Origin: Pseudomonadota bacterium
GTDB taxonomy: Bacteria > Pseudomonadota > Alphaproteobacteria > Rhodospirillales > Magnetospirillaceae
NCBI GenBank assembly: GCA_021782815.1
Contig: JAJXUO010000005.1
Location: 28,453 to 92,452 of the forward strand
Direction of reading: 5' to 3'
DNA: 64,000 nt
The first letter of the stretch is position 1, and each line of letters starts with the position of its first letter. A program made the position numbers and the translations under genes. Positions 1 to 8,249 of the stretch are shown here, piece by piece. The notes beneath the pieces are model-generated. The model saw only the letters and a list, made by a program, of their open reading frames with translations. It did no database searches and was not told where the DNA came from.

Positions 1-2
1 AT

Positions 3-287
3 ATCACCTGGCTCGGCATCGTCTTCGAATACGGCGTGGTGGGCGCCCTGCTGATCCTGCTTTACGAGGTGCGCGGTCTTTTGTTCTACCGCCGCCTGAA
101 ACGCCAGATCGACGATTGCTTCCTCGGCGGCCTGAACGACTACATCATCTACGTGCTGCTGATCTCCAATCTCTACCCTCCCACCCTGAGCCCGGGCGAA
201 ACCGCCATCATCCTGGCCATTTTCGTCTATGTCTGGTTCAGACTCCGTACCGAAGCTCCCCCGACCGCAAACGAGGCCCCGGCATGA
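3..287 (+). CDS. C-terminal end of a polytopic membrane protein, probably O-antigen polymerase/ligase-like (5' partial)
   Basis: The reading frame is open from the left edge of the window and stops at 285-287, so only the last 94 residues are visible. They contain two hydrophobic segments (around LGIVFEYGVVGALLILLY and AIILAIFVYVWF) separated by a short charged loop, as in the last helices of Wzy/WaaL-type polysaccharide polymerases or ligases. The stop codon overlaps the next gene's start (ATGA at 284-287), so the two are translationally coupled. The family name rests mainly on the polysaccharide context, because no catalytic motif falls inside the window. Confidence 0.55.
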   Translation: MTWLGIVFEYGVVGALLILLYEVRGLLFYRRLKRQIDDCFLGGLNDYIIYVLLISNLYPPTLSPGETAIILAIFVYVWFRLRTEAPPTANEAPA

Positions 288-1921
288 CGTCCAGATTTCT
301 CGCCTGTTCCGCCGCCCTGCTGCTGGCCCAGACGGCCCTGGTCCCGCCCGCCGCCGCCGCCCAGCCCGCCACGGCGCAGGTCGCCATCGACGCGGCGGCG
401 GCCCGCCATCCCATCAACCCGCTGATCTACGGCGTCTCCTACGCCACCACCGCCCAGTTGGAGGATCTGAACGCGCCGCTGAACCGCTCGGGCGGCGACA
501 GCGCCAGCACCTACAACTGGCGGCAGAACGCCCGCAATGCCGGCAAGGACTGGTATTTCGAAAGCCTGGCCTGCACCAACGATATCTTCGACCAGCACGG
601 CGACGGCTTCGTGGCCCTGACCAAGGCCGCCGGAGCCCAGGCCATGCTGACCATGCCGCTGCTGGGCTGGGTGGCCCGCCTGGACGCCGACCGCAAACCG
701 CTGGCCAGCTTTTCCATCGGCAAATACGGCTTGCAGGAAAAGACCGATCTGCAGGGCTTCGTCGAGGCCGGCAACGGCAAGCTGCTGGACGGCAGCCCCA
801 TCGTGCATAACGACCCGCGCGACGCCATGGTGCGCTTCGGGCCGGAGGACGCCCGCGACTGGATGGAGCATCTGGTGTCCACCTGGGGTCTCGCCGACAA
901 GGGCGGCGTGCGCTACTACATGATGGATAACGAACCCAGCTTCTGGCACGACATCCACCGCGATGTGCATCCCGAAGGGGCGCATGCCTCGGAAATCGCC
1001 CGCAAGGTGCGGGTGTTCGCCGAGGAGGTCAAGGATATCGACCCCGGCGCCAAGGTGGTGGCGCCCGAGGAATGGGGCTGGACCGCCTATCTCTACAGCG
1101 GTTTCGACCAGCAATATGCCGAGCAGCACGGTTTCGAGAACGCCCCCGACCGCACCCATGAAACCGACGGCATGGATTACCTGCCCTGGCTGCTGAAGCA
1201 ATGGAAAGAAGCCGGGCATCCGGTGGACGTGGTCAGCGTGCACTTCTATCCGCAGAACAAGATCTACACGGAAGCGGGCGGCGATCATTCCACCGCCGGC
1301 GAACTTTTGCGTAATCGCCTGACCCGCGATCTGTGGGATCCCGACTTCACCGATCCCTCGTGGATCCATGCCAAGGTGGACCTGATCCACCGCCTGCGCC
1401 ATTGGGTGGATACCTACTATTATCCCGGCACCCCCATCGCCCTGACCGAATACAACTGGGGCGCCGAGGACACCATGAACGGCGCCACCGCCCAGGCCGA
1501 TCTTTTGGGAATCTTCGGCCGCGAGGGTCTGGACATGGCCACCCGCTGGGCCACTCCGCCGCGCACCAGCCCCACCTATCTGGCCATGAAGATGTACCGC
1601 AATTACGACGGTCATAAATCCGGATTCGGCGCCACCAGCGTTTCGGCCAAGGTGGCGGATCCCGATCATCTGGCCGCCTATGCCGCCTTACGCGCCGACG
1701 GAGCCCTGACGGTGATGGTGATCGACAAGGATCTTTCCGGCCGCACCAGGGTGGATCTGGCGCTGGCGCATTTCCCCGATCACGGCAGCCTGGAGCGCTA
1801 TCAGCTGGCCGACGGGGTGCTGAAGGCCCTGCCGTCCGGCCGCTACACCAACAGCCGCCTGACCGCCACCGTCCCCTCGCCCAGCGTGACCCTGTTCGTC
1901 CTGAAAGGGCCGTCACCGTGA
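284..1921 (+). CDS. Secreted glycoside hydrolase, GH44-like (endoglucanase/xyloglucanase type)
   Basis: This 545-residue protein begins with a Sec signal peptide (residues 1 to about 26, AAAA-AQ cleavage). The mature part resembles family 44 glycosidases of the TIM-barrel type. It has an early NPLIYGVSYA segment, DNEPSFW near residue 215 (the NEP glutamate is the likely acid/base) and TEYNWG near residue 388 (likely nucleophile). A beta-rich C-terminal part follows, as in GH44. It probably trims or hydrolyses an exported beta-glucan in the periplasm. The ATG at 284 is chosen because it overlaps the upstream stop and starts the signal peptide; an in-frame upstream extension lacks one. The 3' end lies in a 122-bp tandem duplication. 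Confidence 0.75.
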   Translation: MTSRFLACSAALLLAQTALVPPAAAAQPATAQVAIDAAAARHPINPLIYGVSYATTAQLEDLNAPLNRSGGDSASTYNWRQNARNAGKDWYFESLACTNDIFDQHGDGFVALTKAAGAQAMLTMPLLGWVARLDADRKPLASFSIGKYGLQEKTDLQGFVEAGNGKLLDGSPIVHNDPRDAMVRFGPEDARDWMEHLVSTWGLADKGGVRYYMMDNEPSFWHDIHRDVHPEGAHASEIARKVRVFAEEVKDIDPGAKVVAPEEWGWTAYLYSGFDQQYAEQHGFENAPDRTHETDGMDYLPWLLKQWKEAGHPVDVVSVHFYPQNKIYTEAGGDHSTAGELLRNRLTRDLWDPDFTDPSWIHAKVDLIHRLRHWVDTYYYPGTPIALTEYNWGAEDTMNGATAQADLLGIFGREGLDMATRWATPPRTSPTYLAMKMYRNYDGHKSGFGATSVSAKVADPDHLAAYAALRADGALTVMVIDKDLSGRTRVDLALAHFPDHGSLERYQLADGVLKALPSGRYTNSRLTATVPSPSVTLFVLKGPSP

Positions 1922-2129
1922 CCGGCGGCGGCACGGCGGCGCCCCGCCGCGGCCTGGTGGGCGGCGCCCTGGCCACCATCGCCGTGCGCGGCATCGATCT
2001 GCCCAGCGTGACCCTGTTCGTCCTGAAAGGGCCGTCACCGTGACCGGCGGCGGCACGGCGGCGCCCCGCCGCGGCCTGGTGGGCGGCGCCCTGGCCACCA
2101 TCGCCGTGCGCGGCATCGATCTGCCCAGC
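1879..2129 (+). repeat. 122-bp direct tandem duplication at a gene junction
   Basis: Two identical 122-bp units, 1879-2000 and 2001-2122, lie head to tail. Each begins with the heptamer gcccagc, and a third copy of it follows at 2123-2129. The unit spans the last codons of the glycosidase gene, the overlapping stop/start GTGA, and the first codons of the flippase gene. The three heptamers fit duplication by slippage or unequal recombination at 7 bp of microhomology. An assembly or culture-specific duplication cannot be excluded. Confidence 0.9.
1918..2043 (+). CDS. Chimeric 41-codon ORF created by the tandem duplication
   Basis: The first copy of the duplicated unit retains the GTG start (1918) of the flippase gene, overlapping the glycosidase stop. 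Translation would run through the first 29 flippase codons, cross the duplication junction out of frame with the flippase, and end at TGA 2041-2043. That stop again overlaps the intact flippase start (GTGA, 2040-2043). The product would be MTGGGTAAPRRGLVGGALAT followed by a short unrelated tail, and it is unlikely to have a function. Its probable effect is to keep ribosomes coupled from the glycosidase to the flippase despite the insertion. Confidence 0.35.
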   Translation: MTGGGTAAPRRGLVGGALATIAVRGIDLPSVTLFVLKGPSP

Positions 2130-3371
2130 CGCTACGGCTTCCATCTGCTGGTGGCGGCCTCGCTGGGGGTGGAGCAGGCCGGCCGCTTCTACATCGTCTA
2201 CAGCGCCGTCACCGCCCTGTCCGGCCTGGGCCGGGTGGGGCTGGACCGCGCCCTGACCCGCCGCCTGGCGGTGGCCCTGGCCCATGACGATACCCGCCAG
2301 ATCCGGCCGCTGCTGCTGCGCGGGATGGCCCTGGTCTCGGCGCTGTCGCTGCTGGCGGGGCTGCTGCTTTACGCCGGCGCCCCCCTTCTGGCCCGCACCC
2401 TTTTGGGCAAACCCGCTCTGATCGAGCCCCTGCGGCTGGCCGCCCTGATCCTGCTGCCGCAAAATCTCAGCACCCTGATGGCCGGCGCCCTGGCCGGGCT
2501 GCACCGGGTGGGGCAATCGCAGATGATTTATTCCTGGCTGTGGCCCAGCCTGTTCTGCGCCGTCGCCCTCGTCACCGGCCTTACCTTGCCCGGCGCTCTG
2601 CTGCTGATGGCCCTGGCCTTTCTGACCGCCACCCTGATCGGCGCCGTGCTGCTGGTCCGCGCCCTGCCGGCGGCGCACGACGCCCCCCACCCGGCCCTGC
2701 CCACCCGCGCCCACGGCCTGATGCACGACGGCATGGCGATGTTCTCGCTGGAAATGACCCAGTTGCTCATCGCCGCCGCCCCCGTTCTGATCCTGGGCAT
2801 GCTGGCCGACAGCCGCGCCGTGGGCCTGTTCTCCCTGGCCTGGCGCGTCGCCCTTATGGTCAATATCGTGGTCAGCGGCATCGCCGCCATGGCCTCGCCC
2901 CGCTATGCCGCCCTGCATGCCAAGAACCAGGCCGCCGATCTCAACCGCGCCGCCGCCCAGGCCATCGGCCTCAGCCTGCTCCTCACCCTGCCCGCCGTGG
3001 CGGTGATGCTGGCGGTCCCGGCGCCGCTGCTGGGCATGTTCGGCCATGGCTTCGCCGATGGCGCCGACGTGCTGCGCATCCTGGCCTTGGGGCAGATCCT
3101 GGCCGCCGCCTCGGCCTCCATGCCCGATCTATTGGGCATGACCGGGCATCGCACCGCGCTCCGGCGGCTCAATCTGGTGTCGCTGACCGTTCTGCTGCTG
3201 GGCACCCTGGCCCTGGCGCATTTTTGGAGTGCGGCGGGCACGGCCTGGGCGGTGTCGCTGTCCATCGCCGTCAACGGCCTGGGGGCGCTGATCCTGGCCC
3301 GGCGCGATCTTGGCCTGGCCCCCTGGCGCGCCCTGACCGCCCGGCTGCTCAAACGGAAGGCGACGGCATGA
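2040..3371 (+). CDS. Polysaccharide flippase, Wzx/MATE-like membrane transporter
   Basis: A 443-residue, very hydrophobic protein with about 12 predicted membrane segments and the layout of the polysaccharide-exporter (Wzx/MurJ/MATE-like) superfamily: an N-terminal GRFYIVYSAVTALSGLG region, a mid-protein hydrophilic loop near residue 220, then a second bundle. It would move undecaprenyl-linked repeat units across the inner membrane. The GTG start at 2040 overlaps the TGA of the chimeric upstream ORF. The next gene overlaps its stop (ATGA 3368-3371). Substrate is unknown; the glycosidase and glycosylphosphotransferase nearby suggest an exopolysaccharide or O-antigen. Confidence 0.75.
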   Translation: MTGGGTAAPRRGLVGGALATIAVRGIDLPSRYGFHLLVAASLGVEQAGRFYIVYSAVTALSGLGRVGLDRALTRRLAVALAHDDTRQIRPLLLRGMALVSALSLLAGLLLYAGAPLLARTLLGKPALIEPLRLAALILLPQNLSTLMAGALAGLHRVGQSQMIYSWLWPSLFCAVALVTGLTLPGALLLMALAFLTATLIGAVLLVRALPAAHDAPHPALPTRAHGLMHDGMAMFSLEMTQLLIAAAPVLILGMLADSRAVGLFSLAWRVALMVNIVVSGIAAMASPRYAALHAKNQAADLNRAAAQAIGLSLLLTLPAVAVMLAVPAPLLGMFGHGFADGADVLRILALGQILAAASASMPDLLGMTGHRTALRRLNLVSLTVLLLGTLALAHFWSAAGTAWAVSLSIAVNGLGALILARRDLGLAPWRALTARLLKRKATA

Positions 3372-3742
3372 CCCGCGCGCCCTTTCTGCTGGCCGCCCTG
3401 CTGCTGCTGGCCGCCGGCCCCACCCGTGCCGACGACCGTCCACCCCGCTTCGACGTGGACGGTCATTGCAGCAGCATCGCCAACCATGTGGACGGCTTCG
3501 ATTCCGGCGCCATGTCGCGCTGCCTGATGGGACAGGGCGATGCCCTGGACACTCTGCAGCGGCTGTGGCCCGACACCCCGACCTATATCCAGGACGATTG
3601 CCTGCGCCGGGCCCGCCGGGGCGGCGGCGACCAGGATTACGTCTGGCTGTTGCGCTGCGTGCGCACCCAAAAAAGCCAGGAGGTGCCGGTGGTGCCGGGC
3701 GTAACCCCCGGCGTGCCGGCGGGCACCGGCGCCGCCCCCTGA
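3368..3742 (+). CDS. Small secreted hypothetical protein
   Basis: This 124-residue protein has a signal peptide (MTRAPFLLAALLLLAAGPTRA), a mature part with four cysteines (HCSSI, SRCLMG, DDCLRR, LLRCVR) and a Pro/Val/Gly-rich tail. The even number of cysteines suggests two disulfides in the periplasm. Its start overlaps the flippase stop, so it is the last gene of the + strand polysaccharide operon. The family was not recognised. Confidence 0.6.
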   Translation: MTRAPFLLAALLLLAAGPTRADDRPPRFDVDGHCSSIANHVDGFDSGAMSRCLMGQGDALDTLQRLWPDTPTYIQDDCLRRARRGGGDQDYVWLLRCVRTQKSQEVPVVPGVTPGVPAGTGAAP

Positions 3743-3748
3743 TCCGCC

Positions 3749-3853
3749 TTAACCGGCGTCGCGCGGCTGACGCCGCGTTAGGCAAGGGGTCTGGAAGACC
3801 CCGCCCGGCGCATGAGGGTGCAGTGATCGGTTCCGATCACTGCAATTTGGTAT
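3749..3853. repeat. Variant copy of the dispersed multi-hairpin repeat
   Basis: The right half (about 3797-3853) matches the 174-bp element at 29336-29509 (reverse orientation) and 61229-61402 (same orientation), including the 11-bp-arm hairpin gcagtgatcgg/ccgatcactgc and the terminal TTGGTAT. The left half is diverged, with an imperfect palindrome around aaccggcgtcgcg and a short ggggtct/agacccc hairpin. It sits between two convergent genes, and its last base is the first base of the TTA (TAA on the - strand) stop of the epimerase gene. Confidence 0.8.
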
Positions 3854-4818
3854 TACGCCCCCTGGGCGCGGCACCAGGCGGCGGTTTCGGCCAGACCCTC
3901 GTCCAGCGGCATCCAGCTCTGGCCCAGCAGATCCTCGCTCTTGCCGGAAACCAGACGGATCTCCTGGCAAAAGAGCCGGGCCAACGACGGCGGTATCAGC
4001 GGCGGCGCCCAGGCCCCGCCTCCCAGACGGGCCGCCGCCATTTCCAGAATTTTCAAGGGGGGCGCCAGAAGCTTGCTTTCCAGCCGTACCCGCCGCGCCG
4101 ACAGCCGCCGCACCGGCACATGGCCCAAAGCCTGGGCGAAGGCCATAAGATAGTCGTTCCAGGTGGGGGCTCCGGCCATGGCCAGATTGAAGGCCTGCCC
4201 CTCGGCCAGGCTATTGCGCAGCGCCGCCGCCACCGCCTGCGCCACATCGTCCACATGCACCAGATTGGCGATGCCGTCGCCCGCCGCGCCCAGATCCCCC
4301 AGGCGGCGGGCCTTCAGCAGGCGGGCGATACGCAGGCTCCATTGCGTGCCGCCGGGCCCATAAACACAGCCGGGACGCAGGATCACGGCGCGGCCGTACG
4401 CGGCGGCCAACCGTTCCCCCTCCAGCTTGGCGGCGGCGTAGGGCCCCTGCTCCTCCGACAATGGCGCCGTTTCGTCCACCCGGCCCACGGCATTGCCGTA
4501 GACCGCCATGGAACTCAATTGCACCACCAGAGGCCGTCCGGCGGCCTGGGCGGCATGGAACAGGGCGGCGTTACCGCGGCGCATCTCCTCGGGCGGGGCC
4601 GCCCGGCAGTCCACCACCGCCTGCACCCGGGCCAGGGCGGCGCTCAGGGCCGCCGTGTCGCCGTCCTCCAGGCGCAAGGCTTCGATACCGTCCTCGGTGC
4701 GGGCGGCGACACGGCGGCCGGCGGCCAGGGGAATGAGATCGTCGGCGGCGGCCAGGGTCCGCAGCACCCGGCGGCCGATGAACCCCGAGGCCCCCAGGAC
4801 AAGAACGGATCGGATCAT
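3853..4818 (-). CDS. NAD-dependent epimerase/dehydratase (extended SDR)
   Basis: A 321-residue protein with the N-terminal Rossmann fingerprint GASGFIG (residues 9-15) after a hydrophobic beta strand. A NAVGRVDE...GPYAAAKLEGE segment carries the YxxxK-type catalytic pair (Y in PYAAAK). A substrate-binding C-terminal part follows, as in UDP-sugar epimerases. It probably makes or modifies a nucleotide sugar for the neighbouring polysaccharide genes. Its stop codon is contributed at the edge of the dispersed repeat, and the GMC gene ends 10 bp upstream of its start. Confidence 0.8.
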   Translation of the reverse strand: MIRSVLVLGASGFIGRRVLRTLAAADDLIPLAAGRRVAARTEDGIEALRLEDGDTAALSAALARVQAVVDCRAAPPEEMRRGNAALFHAAQAAGRPLVVQLSSMAVYGNAVGRVDETAPLSEEQGPYAAAKLEGERLAAAYGRAVILRPGCVYGPGGTQWSLRIARLLKARRLGDLGAAGDGIANLVHVDDVAQAVAAALRNSLAEGQAFNLAMAGAPTWNDYLMAFAQALGHVPVRRLSARRVRLESKLLAPPLKILEMAAARLGGGAWAPPLIPPSLARLFCQEIRLVSGKSEDLLGQSWMPLDEGLAETAAWCRAQGA

Positions 4819-4828
4819 GATGCCCCCT

Positions 4829-6502
4829 TCATGATGTGCTGACGGAGACGGGCGGACGGGCCGCCAGGGTTTTCAGATGATCGGCCAGCCGCAGCCCCAG
4901 GGCCACGGCGGTCAGGGTGGGATTGGCCTGGCCCGAGGTGGGGAACACCGAACTTCCCGCCAGATGCAGATTGGCCAGGCCATGCACCGTGCATTGGGCA
5001 TCCACCACGCCCTGACGCGGCGAGGCCGCCATGCGGGTGGTGCCGATATGATGGCCGCCATAAGCGCCATAGCGGGTCATTTCATGGGCCACACTGTCGG
5101 GATCATAGGTAAATGTTCCAACGCCGGAGGCGGCCACGTCGCGGGCCAGAACCTCCAGCATGGCGGCAATCGAGGCGATATCCTGGCGGGTATGGCGCCA
5201 ATCCGCCTTGAGGCGCGGCATACCCAAGGCATCGATGTCGCCGCAAAGGGTGAGGCGGCTGTCGGGGTTTGGCTCCTGTTCGCCATGCACGTCCAGGCTA
5301 TAGAGGTTGGCCTTGGAACGGATGATGATGGAGGGGAATTTGCGTTCGGCCAGGCGGCGGTCGCGCAACAGATGCCACATGAAGGCGGCGGTGCCCGGCA
5401 TGTCGGCCAGAACATTCCACAGATGGCGGGCCTGGGTGGGCAGATCGAGGCGCACCTCGCCGTCGAGGCGCTTGGCATATTCGTAAGGAATGAACATGCG
5501 GGCCAGATAGAGCATGGACAGCACGCCGTTGCGATGGGCCGGATCGATGATGCGGGGATGATGCAGGCGGGCGATGACGTTGCCCACGCGCAGGCGGCGC
5601 TGCGCCTCGGGGATCAGAGCGATGCGGCGACGGCAATAGGTACCGTCGTCGGCGATATCGTAGCCGTGCCATACCGGACGGGTGAAGCGCAGGGCGCCGA
5701 TGGTGCCGGCCATATGACACATGTAGTAGCGCCCCACCAGATCCTCGCCGTTGCCCACCCCGGCCGGATGCACATCGCGGCTGGCCAGCAGCAGACGGGC
5801 GTTTTCCAGCCCTCCCGCCGCCAGCACCACATGGCGGGCCCGCACCGGAAAGCGCCGCCCCGCCAGGGTGGCGACCTGGAGATGATCCACAGAACCGCCG
5901 TCGGCGGCCAGGGCGATGCCGGTGACGTTGGCATGCAGCAGCAGGCGGAAATCGGGTGCCGCCTCCAGTTTGTGGCGATACCGCCGCCCGAAATCGGTGG
6001 GGCAGGAAAAGCGTTCCAGGGTATCGGTGGAAAGATCGGCGCTGGCGAAGCCCTCGATCATCGGCGCCAGGGGCCGGGTGAAAGCCTGGTCGGCGCGGTA
6101 GGCATAGGCCCCGGCCTCGGCGATGCGGTTGGCGCGGGGATAATAGGGGGCCAGATCGGCGAAGGCGATGGGCCAGCCGCTATGGGCGATATAGTCGCGC
6201 GCCTCGAAATCGATGGGATCGAACGGCATCGAGCGACCGCCCCACAGGGTGGTGGATCCGCCAAAGCGCCGTTCGCGGTAGGTGTCGAGCGGACTGTGCA
6301 GGGCCGGATCGGCCACGGTGCCGGCGTAAAGAGCCTGGCTTCCGGCCTCGGGCGCAACGCCGCCCGATTCCAGCAGCAGCACGCGCAGACCGCTGTCCAG
6401 AAGATCCAGCGCCATGGCGATCCCCACCGCCCCCGCCCCGACGATGCAGAGATCGGCCTCCTGCGGCGTGCCGTCGGGAAGATCGTTGGCATCGAGGATC
6501 AT
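4829..6502 (-). CDS. GMC-type FAD oxidoreductase
   Basis: This 557-residue protein has the FAD fingerprint GAGAVG at residues 22-27, a GGSTTLWGGRSMPFDP segment typical of GMC oxidoreductases and a C-terminal GMC domain with HHIGTTRM and SSVFPTSGQANPTLT, which holds the catalytic His and FAD contacts. It likely oxidises a sugar or alcohol group in the cytoplasm; similar enzymes occur in exopolysaccharide loci. The start MILDANDLPDG is chosen because the FAD fold begins about 18 residues later; a longer upstream frame is Arg/Pro-rich and overlaps the next gene. Substrate unknown. Confidence 0.8.
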   Translation of the reverse strand: MILDANDLPDGTPQEADLCIVGAGAVGIAMALDLLDSGLRVLLLESGGVAPEAGSQALYAGTVADPALHSPLDTYRERRFGGSTTLWGGRSMPFDPIDFEARDYIAHSGWPIAFADLAPYYPRANRIAEAGAYAYRADQAFTRPLAPMIEGFASADLSTDTLERFSCPTDFGRRYRHKLEAAPDFRLLLHANVTGIALAADGGSVDHLQVATLAGRRFPVRARHVVLAAGGLENARLLLASRDVHPAGVGNGEDLVGRYYMCHMAGTIGALRFTRPVWHGYDIADDGTYCRRRIALIPEAQRRLRVGNVIARLHHPRIIDPAHRNGVLSMLYLARMFIPYEYAKRLDGEVRLDLPTQARHLWNVLADMPGTAAFMWHLLRDRRLAERKFPSIIIRSKANLYSLDVHGEQEPNPDSRLTLCGDIDALGMPRLKADWRHTRQDIASIAAMLEVLARDVAASGVGTFTYDPDSVAHEMTRYGAYGGHHIGTTRMAASPRQGVVDAQCTVHGLANLHLAGSSVFPTSGQANPTLTAVALGLRLADHLKTLAARPPVSVSTS

Positions 6503-6513
6503 GCCGCCTCCAA

Positions 6514-7956
6514 TCAATAGGCGTTGCGGTGGATAAGCCCGACGAACGGCGTCATCAGCAGGATGCGCAGATCGAGGAGAAGCGACCAGTTTTCGATGTA
6601 CCACAGATCGAAATCGACGCGGCGGCGAATATGCTCCTCGTCCTCCACGCTGCCGCGCAAACCGTTGACCTGGGCCCAGCCGGTGATGCCGGGCAACACG
6701 CGGTGACGGGCATAATATTCGTGGATGATGCGGGCGAACTGCTCGTCGTGCGACAGGGCGTGCGGACGCGGCCCGATGATGGACATCTCGCCGCGGATCA
6801 CGTTCAGGATCTGCGGCAACTCGTCCAGGCTGGTGCGGCGCAGGAAATAGCCCACCCGGGTCACCCGGGGATCGTGGCGTCGGGCGGCGTCGGTCCGCCC
6901 TTCGGGCTGACACTCCTCCACCTTCATGGAGCGGAATTTATAGACCATGAAATTGCGGCCGTTGAAGCCGCGCCGCACCTGTTTGAAAAACACCGGCCCC
7001 CGGCTGTCCAGCTTGATGGCCAGGGCGATCAGCAGACACAGCGGCAAGACCAGCGGCAACACCAGAAGGATGAGCAGCGCATCCTCGACGCGTTTGATCA
7101 GCCAGTCCCAGCCGTCCAGCGGCCGGCGGCCGATGGTGAACATGGGCAGGCCGCCCAGGGTGGTGGCGATGGAATTGCGGAACAGAGGAAAACTGCGCAC
7201 CACGAAGCCCAGCCCTTCCGGGCAGATCTGCACGTCCACCGCCAGGCCCTGCAGCATCTCGATCAGTTCGCGCAGGCGCCGTTCGCTGCTCCAGGGCAGG
7301 GCGATGACGATGCAGTCGATCTGCTGTTCGGCGGCCCAGGGAATGATGTCGGCGATGCGGCCCTTGATCTCGATGCCGTTGGCCTCGGCCTGGGCGCGCA
7401 GGCGATCCATGCGGTCGTCGAACACCCCCACCACCTCGACATAATCGTCATGGGCCTTCAGGTGCTGGTAAAGCTGGGTGCCCAGTTCGTCGGCGCCGAT
7501 GATGCCCACCCGCATGGACAGGCGGCCCGAACGGTGCGCCTGCACCACCAGACGCGCCACCACGATGCGCGCCGCCACGAAGCCCGCCGCCGACTGCACC
7601 ACCCAGAGCCCCACCCACAGGCGGGAAAACTGGGCCGAAACCTTCAGCATGAAGGCCGCCGCCACCAGGAACAGAAACACCAGCAGCCAGTAGCCCAGGG
7701 CCCGCACCGACATGGCCCACACGCTTTCGGCATAGCTGCTGACATAGGCCTGCCCCAGATTGAACACCAGCAGACACAGCATCATGCCCAGGGCGATGGC
7801 GATGATCTCGGCGCGCGGCACCATCCCGATCTGATAGCGGATCCAGTAGGCCAGAACCCCGCTGGCCGCCACCATCAGCAGATCCACCAGCCGCAACCCC
7901 ATGAAAATGGCCGCCAGCCAGCCCAATCGTTGCGATTTGATCATGTTCACGGGCAT
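6514..7956 (-). CDS. Undecaprenyl-phosphate sugar phosphotransferase (WcaJ/exopolysaccharide initiating type)
   Basis: This 480-residue protein has about four N-terminal membrane helices, a central CoA-binding-like soluble domain (residues about 140-260) and a C-terminal bacterial sugar transferase domain. The latter contains KRVEDALLILLVLPL, the GPVFFKQVRRGFNG segment, FRSMKVE, TSLDELPQ and GPRPHA, which are the usual catalytic-domain signatures. It transfers hexose-1-phosphate to undecaprenyl phosphate, the first step of repeat-unit assembly. It is the first gene of the leftward polysaccharide operon, and its promoter should lie in the AT-rich gap to its right. Confidence 0.9.
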   Translation of the reverse strand: MPVNMIKSQRLGWLAAIFMGLRLVDLLMVAASGVLAYWIRYQIGMVPRAEIIAIALGMMLCLLVFNLGQAYVSSYAESVWAMSVRALGYWLLVFLFLVAAAFMLKVSAQFSRLWVGLWVVQSAAGFVAARIVVARLVVQAHRSGRLSMRVGIIGADELGTQLYQHLKAHDDYVEVVGVFDDRMDRLRAQAEANGIEIKGRIADIIPWAAEQQIDCIVIALPWSSERRLRELIEMLQGLAVDVQICPEGLGFVVRSFPLFRNSIATTLGGLPMFTIGRRPLDGWDWLIKRVEDALLILLVLPLVLPLCLLIALAIKLDSRGPVFFKQVRRGFNGRNFMVYKFRSMKVEECQPEGRTDAARRHDPRVTRVGYFLRRTSLDELPQILNVIRGEMSIIGPRPHALSHDEQFARIIHEYYARHRVLPGITGWAQVNGLRGSVEDEEHIRRRVDFDLWYIENWSLLLDLRILLMTPFVGLIHRNAY

Positions 7957-8249
7957 GCTGTTCTATCCAATGCCGTTTTGATCTTTACCCTCGATTGCGG
8001 ACCCTACCCCCAATCGCCACGCACCGAAAGATAAAAATAGGACATACCATAGAATAAAGAGATAAGTACAAATCATGTTATGACACGTGAAACATAGCAT
8101 TCAGAAAAAGTTAATTTCCGTTAAGGGATAGCGGTTTCATTTTTTCCAACCATTACCGGACCCCTTCCAGCGCTGCCGCCGCCATACATTTTATCGTTAA
8201 ATAAATAATCTTGCCTCACCCGTATTCCTTCACATTGAAAGGCGACATC
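7957..8249. other. AT-rich divergent intergenic region with an imperfect palindrome
   Basis: This 293-bp gap between divergent genes is much richer in A+T than its surroundings and should hold promoters for both. An imperfect inverted repeat ATGTT-N11-AACAT lies at 8075-8095 around a cacgtg core and could be an operator. No convincing -35/-10 pair or small ORF was assigned. Confidence 0.4.

Noticed and set aside
227..1669. Long - strand open frame antisense to the glycosidase gene
   Set aside because: Composition rich in Gly/His/Val, typical of a GC-rich antisense frame; the + strand frame has a signal peptide and catalytic motifs.
6503..6913. N-terminal extension of the GMC oxidoreductase to 6913
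   Set aside because: Arg/Pro-rich, overlaps the glycosylphosphotransferase gene, and the FAD fingerprint needs only the start at 6502.
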